Below are positions 6,964-7,908 of a stretch of 7,908 bases of DNA, piece after piece. Position 1 is the stretch's first letter; the number at the start of each line of letters is the position of its first letter. The notes under the pieces were generated by a model. It was not told where the DNA came from and made no database searches. It saw only the letters and a list, made by a program, of their open reading frames with translations. Position numbers and translations under genes: made by a program. The stretch comes from an uncultured Porphyromonadaceae bacterium (GTDB lineage Bacteria > Bacteroidota > Bacteroidia > Bacteroidales > Muribaculaceae), in the NCBI GenBank assembly GCA_947178245.1, contig CAMWXO010000064.1, positions 1-7,908 on the forward strand, given 5' to 3'.

Positions 6964-7824
6964 ATGAAAAAGATTCTTCCCCTCTGCGCCATGGGCGCGC
7001 TTCTGCTCGCATCATGCAGCGGACACAAAGGTGACTCTAAAGCCGACTCTCTCGTGATCGTGACCGCTCAATATGAAGAGGCTTCGACCATGAACGACTC
7101 CCTTCTCCTGCTCATGGGCGACATCTACGCAGGTCTCGACTCAATCAACATGCAGGAGGGCCTGCTCTACAGCATCGACCGCAGTGGTGAAGGAGTAGAC
7201 CGACGCGCCGACATCCGCGACAACCTCGCCGGCATCAAGGCACGCCTTCAGCAAAACAAGGATATGCTCAGCAAGATGCAGGCTCAGCTCGACAAGACCG
7301 GAGGTGAAAACAGCGTGATGAAGAAGACTATCGCGCAGCTTCAGGAGAGGATAGCGCAGCAGGAAGAGAAAATCAACCAGCTCAACGAGCAGCTTGAGAA
7401 TGCCAACACGCAGATTGCCGAACTCACCGACCAGGTGACCAAAGGCAAGGAGGAACTCGACGCCGAGACCGCAGCCCGCGAGAAGGCAGAGGCCGAGACC
7501 GTGGCTGCCGAGAATGCCGCCAATAAAGTGTATTACGCTATCGGAACCAACAAGGAACTGAAGCAGAACGGCCTTCTCGAGAAGAAATTCCTCGGCGCCA
7601 CCAAGGTGTTGAAGGGTGATTTCAACGAAAATTACTTCACCGTGGGCGATAAACGAGACATCTCGGTAATCAATACGGGTGGAAAGAAAGTGAAGATATG
7701 GAGCAATATGCCCGCCGGAAGCTATGACATCATCGACAATGCCAACGGCACGCAGAGCGTGAAGATCACCAACCCCACATCATTCTGGAGCCTCACACCC
7801 TTCCTTATCATCCAGATCGACTGA
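6964..7824 (+). CDS. Coiled-coil lipoprotein, probable surface or periplasmic protein
   Basis: 286 residues with a lipoprotein signal peptide: MKKILPLCAMGALLLASC, lipobox LASC with C18 as the lipidated residue. Residues about 85-190 form a long coiled coil rich in Gln, Glu and Lys (KTIAQLQERIAQQEEKINQL at 121-140). Residues 189-286 form a compact C-terminal domain (YYAIGTNKELKQNGLL, FLGATKVLKGDF, FWSLTPFLIIQ) that I recall from many Bacteroidota lipoproteins of unknown role. Some relatives may be annotated as Cbp1-type collagen-binding adhesins, a link I hold weakly. Three D-S-(L/I) tripeptides at 28, 45 and 59 fit the Bacteroidota general O-glycosylation sequon D(S/T)(A/I/L/M/T/V), consistent with a glycosylated envelope protein. 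I chose 6964 over the in-frame ATG at 6854 because the longer form would hide the lipoprotein signal and start in the repeat array. The next exported protein begins five bases after its stop, so the two are probably co-transcribed. Confidence 0.9.
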   Translation: MKKILPLCAMGALLLASCSGHKGDSKADSLVIVTAQYEEASTMNDSLLLLMGDIYAGLDSINMQEGLLYSIDRSGEGVDRRADIRDNLAGIKARLQQNKDMLSKMQAQLDKTGGENSVMKKTIAQLQERIAQQEEKINQLNEQLENANTQIAELTDQVTKGKEELDAETAAREKAEAETVAAENAANKVYYAIGTNKELKQNGLLEKKFLGATKVLKGDFNENYFTVGDKRDISVINTGGKKVKIWSNMPAGSYDIIDNANGTQSVKITNPTSFWSLTPFLIIQID

Positions 7825-7829
7825 AGATA

Positions 7830-7908
7830 ATGAAACACAAAAAATTACTCATAAGCGCTGCCATCGCCACCCAGGTGATGGCAGCTTTTGCCGTAGATAA
7901 GATAGATC
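7830..7908 (+). CDS. N-terminus of an exported protein, cut by window end
   Basis: An ATG at 7830, five bases after the lipoprotein stop, opens a frame that runs to the window edge: 26 complete codons. The residues MKHKKLLISAAIATQVMAAF followed by AVDKID form a typical type I signal peptide: basic n-region, hydrophobic core, and cleavage probable after AFA. There is no Cys, so it is not a lipoprotein in the visible part. The tight spacing suggests it shares the lipoprotein's transcript. Function cannot be told from 26 residues. Confidence 0.72.
   Translation, partial: MKHKKLLISAAIATQVMAAFAVDKID

Overview
The window looks like a chromosomal stretch from a gut Bacteroidales bacterium, most likely a Muribaculaceae-type genome. 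Three things point there. Two promoters match the Bacteroidota sigma consensus exactly (TTG, 20 bases, TAnnTTTG). The genes lack Shine-Dalgarno sites. Several proteins are of Bacteroidota type: a secreted M6 peptidase with a type IX-secretion-like C-terminus, a four-helix-bundle protein with the suffix domain, and a lipoprotein carrying DS(L/I) O-glycosylation sequons. The family-level placement is inference.

Layout. On the minus strand, positions 80-2149 encode a secreted M6 metalloprotease, closed by a strong terminator (16-55). Upstream of it on the same strand is tRNA-Gln(UUG) at 2260-2330, with its own promoter and its own terminator (2209-2239), so the two are separate units. Divergent from the tRNA, a promoter at 2484-2514 drives a lower-GC S23-family four-helix-bundle gene (2523-3077), apparently with almost no 5' leader. 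A double array of 9-bp repeats (3091-3170), able to fold into one long imperfect hairpin, separates it from a D-2-hydroxyacid dehydrogenase (3182-4135). That gene converges on a uridine-phosphorylase-like nucleoside phosphorylase (4180-5052, minus). Divergent from the phosphorylase is a very acidic protein of unknown function (5175-6029).

The right part is all plus strand: a spacer with a 7-bp repeat array and a palindrome, then rsmI (6185-6790), a second 9-bp array, a coiled-coil lipoprotein (6964-7824), and five bases later the start of another exported protein that runs off the window (7830-7908).

The genes do not form one pathway. The set is core housekeeping (tRNA-Gln, RsmI, nucleoside salvage, 2-hydroxyacid reduction) mixed with envelope or secreted products (M6 peptidase, lipoprotein, its downstream partner). 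I see no mobile element, CRISPR array, or recognisable defence system.

The most notable signals are: (1) rsmI is interrupted by an in-frame TAA, after which the same frame continues for 20 codons with the conserved RsmI C-terminus; (2) short tandem arrays (9-, 7- and 9-bp periods) fill three successive plus-strand spacers, one of them built as a 36 + 4 + 36 inverted structure; (3) the S23-family gene looks leaderless.
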